Position numbers and translations under genes: made by a program. The notes beneath the pieces were generated by a model. It was not told where the DNA came from. It did no database searches and was given only the letters and a program-made list of their open reading frames with translations. From NCBI RefSeq assembly GCF_002002735.1, contig NZ_MUNY01000042.1, positions 124,001 to 188,000 on the forward strand: a stretch of DNA of 64,000 bases, written 5' to 3'. The stretch is from Algoriphagus sp. A40. Its GTDB lineage: Bacteria; Bacteroidota; Bacteroidia; Cytophagales; Cyclobacteriaceae. This document shows, piece after piece, positions 54,353 to 62,175 of this stretch; the stretch's first letter is position 1, and each line of letters starts with the position of its first letter.

Positions 54353-54732
54353 CTTGCCCTGTTGTCATTTTGGATTGCACAAATCAGGTTTCCTTCTGTG
54401 TCCAAAAATTTCACAATCCAACCCACAAAAGGAATGGCTGTTTTAGGGATTAGAAGTTGTCCACCGTTGTTATTTACACTTTCAACAATATCATCAACGT
54501 TCTCAACGCCAATGGTACATTCCAAACCAATTAGATTTTCAGGAACAGGTGAATAATTCCTTGATTGCAAGGCTCCGATGAGTTCTCCGTTCTCTGTCTT
54601 ATCGGTTTTTATCTGTAAAAAGTCTGATTCTCCGTAAGAGTTGAAACCCCAATCAAAAACTCCATCATAAAAACTTTTTGCCCGTTCAATGCCATCAATG
54701 TGAATGGCAAAATGGGTCAATCTATTTTTCAT
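54349..54732 (-). CDS. VOC (glyoxalase/bleomycin-resistance) family protein
   Basis: A 127-residue protein. The VOC fold is seen from LTHFAIHIDGIERAKSFYDG at the start, the central ECTIGVENVDDIVESVNNNG (~70-90) and the closing GWIVKFLDTEGNLICAIQND. Members bind a metal and act on small molecules, including antibiotics, or serve as binding proteins. It is the first gene of a two-gene unit with DUF1801 and overlaps it by 4 bases. The substrate is unknown. Confidence 0.85.
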   Translation of the reverse strand: MKNRLTHFAIHIDGIERAKSFYDGVFDWGFNSYGESDFLQIKTDKTENGELIGALQSRNYSPVPENLIGLECTIGVENVDDIVESVNNNGGQLLIPKTAIPFVGWIVKFLDTEGNLICAIQNDNRAR

Positions 54733-55314
54733 ATCTCTGAATTTAAATTGTTACCATGTCGTTTTTTTAGCCATCGCATAACGTCAGACTGTGATAAAAC
54801 TAGTCTATTTCGGTAAAAAACCCATTTCTAAGCCGTTTAGACGGGTTCCGTAAATTGAAAACTTGATCTTATTCAAGATAGTATTTAGTATTAATACTTT
54901 TTATCTATGCCAAAACAGTCCAAATAATCCGTAATTGGCTCTGTTAGGTGTGATTTGACATAGCAAGACCAACTGCGAAAAAGCCGAAGCACACGGAAAG
55001 TAAAGTTGTAATCTCCCAAAAAATAGACATCAAGGGATGATCTAATTTCTTTTTCAAAGCATCCGAGTCTTCCAAAGATGGCTTTCACTCTCCTTTAAGC
55101 ACATCCAAGACAAATTGATCGTCATTTGAAACAGCCATCCCAAATAGTTAAACTTTCAATTACAGAAAAAATCATGAATCAAATTAGCCCGTCAGAATCA
55201 AATTAGAGAACTGGGAAACCGATATAATCAGCGCATTTGGAAATAAAACCTCTTGCTTTGAAATCTTCCGGATACACACCCCAATGAACTTTTGACCACT
55301 TAAAATTTCATTGC
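54733..55314. other. Intergenic region with possible attC-like segment
   Basis: On the minus strand ACCTAAC (54943-54949) and GTTATGC (54776-54782) bracket 174 bases. This spacing and order resemble the outer core sites of an integron attC, though it is longer than typical. A 65-codon frame at 54891-55088 was not accepted as a gene. Nothing else was recognised. Confidence 0.4.
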
Positions 55315-57378
55315 TTATTCAACCTGCCCAGATTGAATCGGATAGCCACGCTGCGCCCAGACCAGAACACCCTCGTCCAGGATTGCAGTATGCTTGTAAC
55401 CAAAACGTTTCAGTGTATTTACCACCCGCTGCGATGCTGCATGGGGACAAGCGCAGTAGACAACGATCATTGTACTGTCATTGGGAAGATGCTCGATAAA
55501 TGTATCCGGCTCTTCGTAATAGGGAACAGAAACAGCCCCCGGAATATGTGTCTGGTGCCACGCCGCCTTGGAACGTGCGTCCAGCATGACGAATCGCGCA
55601 CTGTCCTGCAGAGCTTTCAGAAGTTGCTCAGAAGATACATAAAGCCCTTCACGAAGTGTAAATTCTGGAGTCTTGTTCTCTGGGTTCAATACATAATCTT
55701 CGGGAAGCGGTTCCGTCACAGTAATCGCCCCGGGAGCATTCCATCCTGAGGCCCGGCTTCGGAGATAGGCAGTGAGTGCATCTATTTCTGCGGATTTTAG
55801 ACTGTCCTTGAAAGCGACCATCGGTGTGCCTTCTCTTCCTTCGGAGATCGCGTACCGCAAAAACGCATCGCTTGCCGTCGCCAGCAGCATGGGATTCCCC
55901 AGTGCTGGAGCGTTGATTCCCTCACCTTTTTCACCATGGCAACTTGCACAGTATTGCGTATAAAGTTCCTTTCCGATTGCCAAGTCTCCGGTTACAGATT
56001 CTGTCGACAACTCAACGGCCTTCTCCACCCCGCTCAATTCATAAAGCCATTGCAACAAAAGGTCTATGTCAACTTCGTTCAAGGGGCCACCCTGACTTTT
56101 GGCATAGCCTGCCATGGCGGTTCCCTGGCGTCCGTAAGAGACTGCATGCCGGAGGTAATTGGAGTTTTGCGTGGTGGCCATCAATGAAGGTGAACGCAGC
56201 GAAGGGGCAAAATCTGCCGCATAGCCTTCCCTGTCTTTGCCATGGCAGAGCGAACAATATTTTATGTACATGTTGGACGCAAATTCTATCGAAACACTGT
56301 CAAGCTTCTTACCTTTTTCGAAAGTGTAGATCCGGGCCATGGCAGCCTGCTCCTTGGATTCTTCAACAAATTCAAGCTGAACTCCCCGAGCGTATTCCTT
56401 CAACACCACCAAACGCTCCGGTAAGGTTTCCATACGCAGCGCTTCTGCCGGCAGGTTTTTCTTCAGAAACTCCCTGGTCTCTGTCAGATTCTTCACTTCA
56501 AATCGCAAAGCAAACACACCCTGCCCGCGTGTCTTCAAGAATGTATCAATTCCGTGTTCAGGGGTTTGGGAAGTCATTAGATGCAGTTCCTGGTTATGGG
56601 CGATCTTAAAGCGCGCCAAATGCTGAGCTTCAGTGAATTCCAGTTCGGTCAATCCGAATTTTTTGAACTCTTTGCGAGCTTCCTTCAGATTGGTCACCGC
56701 AACACGTACGGCTGACATGCCTACTACGCCATTGGGATGATTGTAGTATTGACGCCACGAACTATGAACGGACTCCCATTGATCTTCGAATTCAAAATAC
56801 GGAAACCCAACGTATTCCATAAAGTTGGGAAGGTGCGCGGAAGGATCTTTATGGTCAAAATCCGCACTGCGCCACTCAGGCCCACCGCTATCCCAATCCC
56901 ATCCTTTTGGCAGTTCTGCCTTGGTGCGACCTGATTGGAGCGAGTCCATCGCAAAACCCACCGAACTGAGCCAATGTCGTGTCTCTTCTGCTGAAGAAGT
57001 GGAAAGTGAATACGTCCGAACGCCTTCCTGCAGTTTCAAAAACGACTTGATGAACGACGGGGCAGAAACGGCGGCAGAATCGCTGATACCAAGAAGTTCG
57101 AAAGAGGACATATCTGCAAATCCAACAGAGGCACTGCGTGTACCGGGATAAATCCCGTTTTGAAATCTCTCAGGCGGAGGCATATCAAATCCAAGAACAG
57201 CCGCATAGAAATTTCTGGCACTGTCCAAGTCTTCGACCAGAATAGTCGCATTGCTTATACCAAATCCCAGTCCAAGCAGCCGCTTGCCGGGATCCTCTTT
57301 GTCCTGATTCGAAGTGCAGGATGAGATCAATCCAAGCAGGAGCATCCCTGCAAAAGTTGAAGTAAAAAGTGTTTTCAT
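55315..57378 (-). CDS. Lipoprotein fusing two VOC domains, two cytochromes c and a rhodanese
   Basis: A 687-residue protein with a lipobox (LISSC, Cys21). Two glyoxalase-like VOC domains lie at ~38-190 (ISNATILVEDLDSARNFYAA) and ~215-340 (VGMSAVRVAVTNLKEARKEF). Two cytochrome c domains follow, with CSLCH (~376) and CASCH (~478); each has a plausible axial Met (TAMAGYAK, TPMVAFKD). The rhodanese domain at ~575-685 has active-site loop VVYCACPHAAS (Cys ~641). The parts suggest periplasmic chemistry on a small organic or sulfur compound coupled to electron transfer. I know of no named family with this order. It stands alone and is flanked by intergenic DNA on both sides. Confidence 0.85.
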   Translation of the reverse strand: MKTLFTSTFAGMLLLGLISSCTSNQDKEDPGKRLLGLGFGISNATILVEDLDSARNFYAAVLGFDMPPPERFQNGIYPGTRSASVGFADMSSFELLGISDSAAVSAPSFIKSFLKLQEGVRTYSLSTSSAEETRHWLSSVGFAMDSLQSGRTKAELPKGWDWDSGGPEWRSADFDHKDPSAHLPNFMEYVGFPYFEFEDQWESVHSSWRQYYNHPNGVVGMSAVRVAVTNLKEARKEFKKFGLTELEFTEAQHLARFKIAHNQELHLMTSQTPEHGIDTFLKTRGQGVFALRFEVKNLTETREFLKKNLPAEALRMETLPERLVVLKEYARGVQLEFVEESKEQAAMARIYTFEKGKKLDSVSIEFASNMYIKYCSLCHGKDREGYAADFAPSLRSPSLMATTQNSNYLRHAVSYGRQGTAMAGYAKSQGGPLNEVDIDLLLQWLYELSGVEKAVELSTESVTGDLAIGKELYTQYCASCHGEKGEGINAPALGNPMLLATASDAFLRYAISEGREGTPMVAFKDSLKSAEIDALTAYLRSRASGWNAPGAITVTEPLPEDYVLNPENKTPEFTLREGLYVSSEQLLKALQDSARFVMLDARSKAAWHQTHIPGAVSVPYYEEPDTFIEHLPNDSTMIVVYCACPHAASQRVVNTLKRFGYKHTAILDEGVLVWAQRGYPIQSGQVE

Positions 57379-58169
57379 AAGGATGTGTTGAGGTGTTTTG
57401 GATTCTGAAATAACTATTAAAAAGTTTGCGGCACGGCTATAAACGGGTTACTTGAGCATTGACCTTCCTGCGTACATGACTGAAATCATTCGATTCTTCC
57501 AGGAATAGCACTTTGGTAAAAGTTTGACTTATCCATGGAATATAGATCAAAAAAATTAAATCTTGGAGTCTGGAGAACAGCAAGTTGAACATTTTCGCCT
57601 AGTGTATTAATTGATAAGCATTAATCTGATGTCCGAATGCAAAATCAGGGAAATAGAAGATGGATGTTCAAATCTCAAGCTCAACTGTAGTCAAGTTGGA
57701 TCCTGCTGGAGAAACCAATAGCCGAAAGAGACACCATCCCGAAAAGTGTGTAAATAGATTTTAGGGTTAGTTAGAGTTTTAAGCCTACTCAAATCCCACC
57801 AAAAATCCCGACTCAATCCCCATAAGAACTTCACGGTTTCCCCGAAAGAATCGGGGCAGGCAGTGCAACAGCGGTTTCAATGTTCGTGCTTCGCACACAA
57901 CGAAAGCTTAGTTGTTGGCAACTGGTGTTGTGTCAATCGTCCTTGCAAACCATTGTCAGTGTTGGGTTTGAGTGTCATTGTTCGTTTGATTTTTTGTCTT
58001 TCTGTAACGGGTTGTGCGTTGCGTTTTTTATTTTTTTTAAGGGTCTGGAAATTTTTTAAAAGCAATTTTGTCCAGCGTTGGCTTTGCAAGTTCTTTGACA
58101 AAGCTTTGATCTTTGCGTGGGCTTGCGGGGCTTTGGCAATGTGCCTGCAAATTGGGTAGGTTTTATTTA
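57379..58169. other. Intergenic junction region before the restriction island
   Basis: Nearly 800 bases without a convincing gene. A CCCCGA/TCGGGG hairpin with a 5-base loop lies at 57840-57856. From about 57870 the DNA changes to T-rich, GTTGG-rich sequence, then to the AT-rich island. Confidence 0.5.
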
Positions 58170-59417
58170 TTAACTCTCATTTTTTAATTTTCCAAATATT
58201 CTTCCATCTTTAGTATGTTTAACTTTACCAAAATAAACCGCCTCAAAATATTTGTTTCTTTTGTTGAAAACAAACTTCAAATTTTCTCTTAATTTCTTTT
58301 CAAAGAATTCAGACTCAGTAAATCTCATTAAAACTTGAATGTTTTCATTTATGAAATCTGGGTTATATTCATAATTCAAAATTGATTCAAAGTCTTGTTT
58401 TATTATTAAACGCATAATCGATTTTGGAAATGCCAATAGGTATGGAACGATTCTTTGTTCCTCCTCTACAAGAAAAATTCGTCCAAATGCCTCGCTTGTG
58501 TAAACAATTGCTAATACATTTCCTTCCATATAAAGATAATAACCACTTTTTACTGGAAACTTGTCGTCTAGTTTTTTGAAGTTGAATTGATTGTAGTCTT
58601 TTGAAGTTTCAATTTCCTTAATTCTTAACTCCAATGCATCAGTTATTTTCTTCTTTACGCCAATGTTTCTGAATTCGTCAAGATAGTACCTAAGTCGAGC
58701 CAATAGCTTGTATTTTCTTGGTTCCATCTCGATTTCAAATGCAGGAGGGTCAACTAGCCAAATTTTTGCATTGCTATTGGGTCTATTGTCTAAAACTCCA
58801 ATTGTTCCATAATACAAGTTTTGATGAATAGGAATTTGCAATTGTGCTTCTTGTTCCCTAACATATCTTTTCTTTCTATTGATACTTGAATAATGTGCTT
58901 CAATTGAATTATTCTGAATAGAGTTGTCTGTAACTGCACTTCCTTTGTTTTCACCTTGGATAAAATTATTGCCAGTTGATGCAATTGGAAGGTCAAAATC
59001 AAATGTTGGGTGTCCGTTTCTTCCGGGAACTGTTGGGATTTTTTTCCAATCAGCCGCTGTTAAGTTGTGGATTTTGTTTAATAAGCATAAACCAAGTGAA
59101 ACTCCAATTCGTTCGGTATATCCAGTTTGCATTAAATCGTTGCCAATTACTCTTGCTTGTATGCTACCATTATTAAACGATAAAAGTTGATTAACAGCAC
59201 CTAGATTGTCTTGCACCAACGCACTTAACTCGGCATATGTTCTAAATCCATTAACATCCATTTGCCATGTAAACATCATATAGGCAAGAAACTCATCATC
59301 AGTTATTGTAAGTCCATTTTCAACAATTTGATTTAAAGCATTAGCATTAGGAAAACCTTGAAACAAATTTTTTTGCTCTTCATTGTAATATGCTATTTCA
59401 AGATGCAAATTAGGCAT
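58170..59417 (-). CDS. Unrecognised protein at the end of the type I restriction operon, possible PD-(D/E)xK nuclease
   Basis: A 415-residue protein, two bases after the hsdS stop and thus probably in the same transcript. I do not recognise a named family. Residues 136-160 contain HPTFDFDLPIAS and then QGENKGS. An Asp (140 or 142) followed by Glu156-Asn-Lys158 fits the PD-(D/E)xK nuclease core, and an upstream helix (TERIGVSLGLCLLNKI, ~101-116) supplies the conserved Glu such folds usually carry. The C-terminal half (~230-415) is basic and helical. It could be an accessory nuclease, an effector or a regulator of the restriction system. The gene is AT-rich like its neighbours. Confidence 0.6.
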   Translation of the reverse strand: MPNLHLEIAYYNEEQKNLFQGFPNANALNQIVENGLTITDDEFLAYMMFTWQMDVNGFRTYAELSALVQDNLGAVNQLLSFNNGSIQARVIGNDLMQTGYTERIGVSLGLCLLNKIHNLTAADWKKIPTVPGRNGHPTFDFDLPIASTGNNFIQGENKGSAVTDNSIQNNSIEAHYSSINRKKRYVREQEAQLQIPIHQNLYYGTIGVLDNRPNSNAKIWLVDPPAFEIEMEPRKYKLLARLRYYLDEFRNIGVKKKITDALELRIKEIETSKDYNQFNFKKLDDKFPVKSGYYLYMEGNVLAIVYTSEAFGRIFLVEEEQRIVPYLLAFPKSIMRLIIKQDFESILNYEYNPDFINENIQVLMRFTESEFFEKKLRENLKFVFNKRNKYFEAVYFGKVKHTKDGRIFGKLKNES

Positions 59418-59419
59418 AC

Positions 59420-60577
59420 TTACAATTCTCCTTTAAAGGCTTTGTCCAACAAACTCGGCATTAGTTCGGTTAATTCTTGCTCTGTTTGTTTGTGATGTTC
59501 TTTGATACCGTTTGTTTTTTCAAGCAGCTCAACAAATTCTCTTTGTTGTTCAAGTGATGGAACTGGAACTGATAATTTCATCAACTTATCTAAGCCAAGA
59601 GTTTTATTTCTACCAGCACCGCCTGGACTGCAAGCATTAATTTCTTCTAATCCTTTTTGAGATAGAAAATGATAACACAAAAATTCCGCTATTGCTTTTT
59701 CTTCGTCTGCTATACACGAAATAAAACGATGTGAACCGTAACGGTCGTTATCATCTTCTTTTGCAACTGCAATTCCTCCTTCCCAAGCGAATACATTACT
59801 AAAAACTAAATCGCCTGTTTTTATTTGGAAAATCTTTTTTGTAGCTACTTCTGTTCCTGTTAATGCAGGTTTATGAAATGTGCCTTTCCCAAAACAGCGA
59901 ATACCCAATTCAGGATATAATGCTTCATCTTTTAAAACAACTGGTCTGCGAACAATTGGGGCGACATCTTTCATTGGTAGCCATTCCGAATTTTCTATTA
60001 GGTCGGTGTATTTGCTAAAAAGTAAATTGTTTATGTCTTTGGTTTGTTGGGTAGTCAAATCAAAAATTTTGTTTCGTTTATTTCTTATGGTTTCAATCTT
60101 CGAAACAATTTGTTTTTGCGTCTGAAGGTCAGGAAGATTAATCGGAAAGTCTAAAAAGAACTTTTCTTTAAATCTATTTCGACTTGCTTTAGTTACACCA
60201 ATGCAAAACTGTTCAACGGCTTTCCAAGTTTTGGCTTGATTAAAATAGTAATGCAGAAACTGAACATCTGCTTTTTTATCATCTACTTTAAATGTGGGAT
60301 ATTCATCTGATACAAAAAATCCTTCAAATTCATCTTTTACAAAGTCAAATGCACCTTTCCAAGCAAAAAGGCGACTGTATATAAAATTGCCTGATTGTAA
60401 TTTATTTAATGTTTTACTTCCAATTTCAGAACCTTTTTTCTGTTCACGGACAAATAAGCCTCTACCTTCTAAACTCATACCCAACAAAGTGTATGTTTCA
60501 GTAGGAATAAGCGAAATTGTATTATTGACTTGTTCTACAAAATCGCCAACTGTAGTTTGCTTCCAATTACCCTTCAT
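59420..60577 (-). CDS. hsdS: Type I restriction-modification specificity subunit
   Basis: A 385-residue protein with two target-recognition domains (~5-165 and ~200-355), each followed by a coiled-coil spacer: LPDLQTQKQIVSKIETIRNK and VPSLEQQREFVELLEKTNGI. The subunit reads the bipartite DNA site for both methylation and cleavage. The start overlaps the hsdM end by 11 bases. The length is normal, and both domains appear intact. Confidence 0.92.
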   Translation of the reverse strand: MKGNWKQTTVGDFVEQVNNTISLIPTETYTLLGMSLEGRGLFVREQKKGSEIGSKTLNKLQSGNFIYSRLFAWKGAFDFVKDEFEGFFVSDEYPTFKVDDKKADVQFLHYYFNQAKTWKAVEQFCIGVTKASRNRFKEKFFLDFPINLPDLQTQKQIVSKIETIRNKRNKIFDLTTQQTKDINNLLFSKYTDLIENSEWLPMKDVAPIVRRPVVLKDEALYPELGIRCFGKGTFHKPALTGTEVATKKIFQIKTGDLVFSNVFAWEGGIAVAKEDDNDRYGSHRFISCIADEEKAIAEFLCYHFLSQKGLEEINACSPGGAGRNKTLGLDKLMKLSVPVPSLEQQREFVELLEKTNGIKEHHKQTEQELTELMPSLLDKAFKGEL

Positions 60578-62168
60578 AGCTCAAAGCGATTTTTATTTCT
60601 TTTTCAATTTCTTTCATTAAACTGAAAATTTCCTTTTCTCTTTCAATGATTGATTTAGCTAATTCGGCTGGTTCACGATACTCAAATTCGCCTTTTCTGT
60701 TCGGGTTTTTGATATCAAGGTTTACGTTAGTCAGTTTTCCATTTTCATCATTCTGAATAATGTCTGCTATTTTAACCTTCCAAGCATTATCATTTTCTTT
60801 TCGCTTGTTCCACCATTTTTTTAGCTCGTCAAATTCTTCAAACTGTATGGGTTTTGTTTTACTGTATTTCTTTTTATCAGCAGGGGGCAACAATTCGTAA
60901 TACCAAATTTGTTTAGTTGGTTCGCCTTGCTGAAAGAATAAAAGGTTGCAAGGTATGTCTGTGTAGGGAGCAAAAATTCCTTCGCCTAATCTTACAATGG
61001 TGTGCAAATTAAAATCTTCAACCAATTGTTTCTTAACTCTTGCAGCAATTCCGGGAGCAAACAAAGTGCCGTGAGGCACAACTATAGCGGCTCTGCCGCC
61101 TTCCTGTGTTGGCTTTTTGCGTTTTAGTTTTCGCATTATCAATTGCAAAAAGAGTAACGCAGTTTCAGTGGTTTGCCTGTCGTCAGGAAAGTTGTTCAAA
61201 ATTCCTTTTTCTTCTTCGCCTCCAAATGGTGGATTGGCTAATACAATGTCAACTCTTTCACTGTCGCCAATATCTTTTAAAGGAAAACGCAAGCTGTTAC
61301 CGCTATCAATTTTCGGATAGTTTAATCCGTGAAGCAACAAGTTCATTTGTGATAGCAAATAGGGAAGTGGCTTTGCTTCACCACCTATGATTGACCTTTC
61401 TTGCAGTAGTTTTTTATGCTCTACGGTTTTGGCTTGTTTCTTTAAATGTTCAAATGCTTCAACCAAGAAACCACCTGTTCCGCAAGCTGGGTCTAAAACT
61501 GTTTCGCCAATTTTTGGGTCAAGCATTTCAACCATAAATTTTACAACAGGACGAGGCGTATAAAATTCTCCTGCATCACCGCTGGCATCTCTCATTTCTT
61601 TTAAGATGCTTTCATACAAGTGTGAAAGTGAGTTTAGTTCTTCGTTGCTTGTAAAATGGATTTCATCAATTTTGTTGATGATGTCACGTAGCAAATAACC
61701 GTTAATCATTCGGTTTGTAACGCCTTTAAAAACCGTTGCTATTACGTCTTTGCGTTCTGCACCTGTTTCACTTTGCAAGGCTCGTAAATAGTAGAACAAA
61801 CCTGTTCTTTCTTTTCCATCGGCAAACTTTACTTTTTCATTACTTACAAAGGCCAATAAATCATCACCTGTCAAATTTTTGTCTTTTGCCCAATCTCTCC
61901 AACGGTATGGTTCTTCAATGGCTGATTTGTATTTCTTTCCTTCCAGTTGTGCGTTTACTTCTTGCAAGTTTTCGTTGTCATCCAAGAATTTCAAAAACAT
62001 TATCCAAGTCAACATTGGCAAACGGTCGCCATCACCGTTCATTCCTTTGTCCTTTCGCATGATGTTTCTGCACGTTTTTATAATGCCACTTAAACGCTGT
62101 GCAGGTGTTTCAATAACAACTGGTTTCGCTGCTTTCTTTGGTGCTTTTTCTTTTTTGGTCTTTGCCAT
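60567..62168 (-). CDS. hsdM: Type I restriction-modification DNA methyltransferase subunit
   Basis: A 533-residue protein with an N-terminal HsdM helical domain (~20-150). The methyltransferase core has GEFYTPRPVVKFMVEML, the AdoMet motif VLDPACGTGGF (~225) and the catalytic NPPFGG (~310), which marks an N6-adenine methylase. With HsdS it methylates host DNA, and with HsdR it cleaves unmodified DNA. It lies 7 bases after the hsdR stop. The first 20 residues are lysine-rich, as in several family members. Confidence 0.94.
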   Translation of the reverse strand: MAKTKKEKAPKKAAKPVVIETPAQRLSGIIKTCRNIMRKDKGMNGDGDRLPMLTWIMFLKFLDDNENLQEVNAQLEGKKYKSAIEEPYRWRDWAKDKNLTGDDLLAFVSNEKVKFADGKERTGLFYYLRALQSETGAERKDVIATVFKGVTNRMINGYLLRDIINKIDEIHFTSNEELNSLSHLYESILKEMRDASGDAGEFYTPRPVVKFMVEMLDPKIGETVLDPACGTGGFLVEAFEHLKKQAKTVEHKKLLQERSIIGGEAKPLPYLLSQMNLLLHGLNYPKIDSGNSLRFPLKDIGDSERVDIVLANPPFGGEEEKGILNNFPDDRQTTETALLFLQLIMRKLKRKKPTQEGGRAAIVVPHGTLFAPGIAARVKKQLVEDFNLHTIVRLGEGIFAPYTDIPCNLLFFQQGEPTKQIWYYELLPPADKKKYSKTKPIQFEEFDELKKWWNKRKENDNAWKVKIADIIQNDENGKLTNVNLDIKNPNRKGEFEYREPAELAKSIIEREKEIFSLMKEIEKEIKIALSYEG

Positions 62169-62175
62169 TTTCTAG

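Noticed and set aside
54891..55088. A 65-codon frame in the intergenic region, minus strand, GTG start
   Set aside because: The ribosome site lies too close to the start, there is no recognised similarity, and it overlaps a possible attC-like segment.
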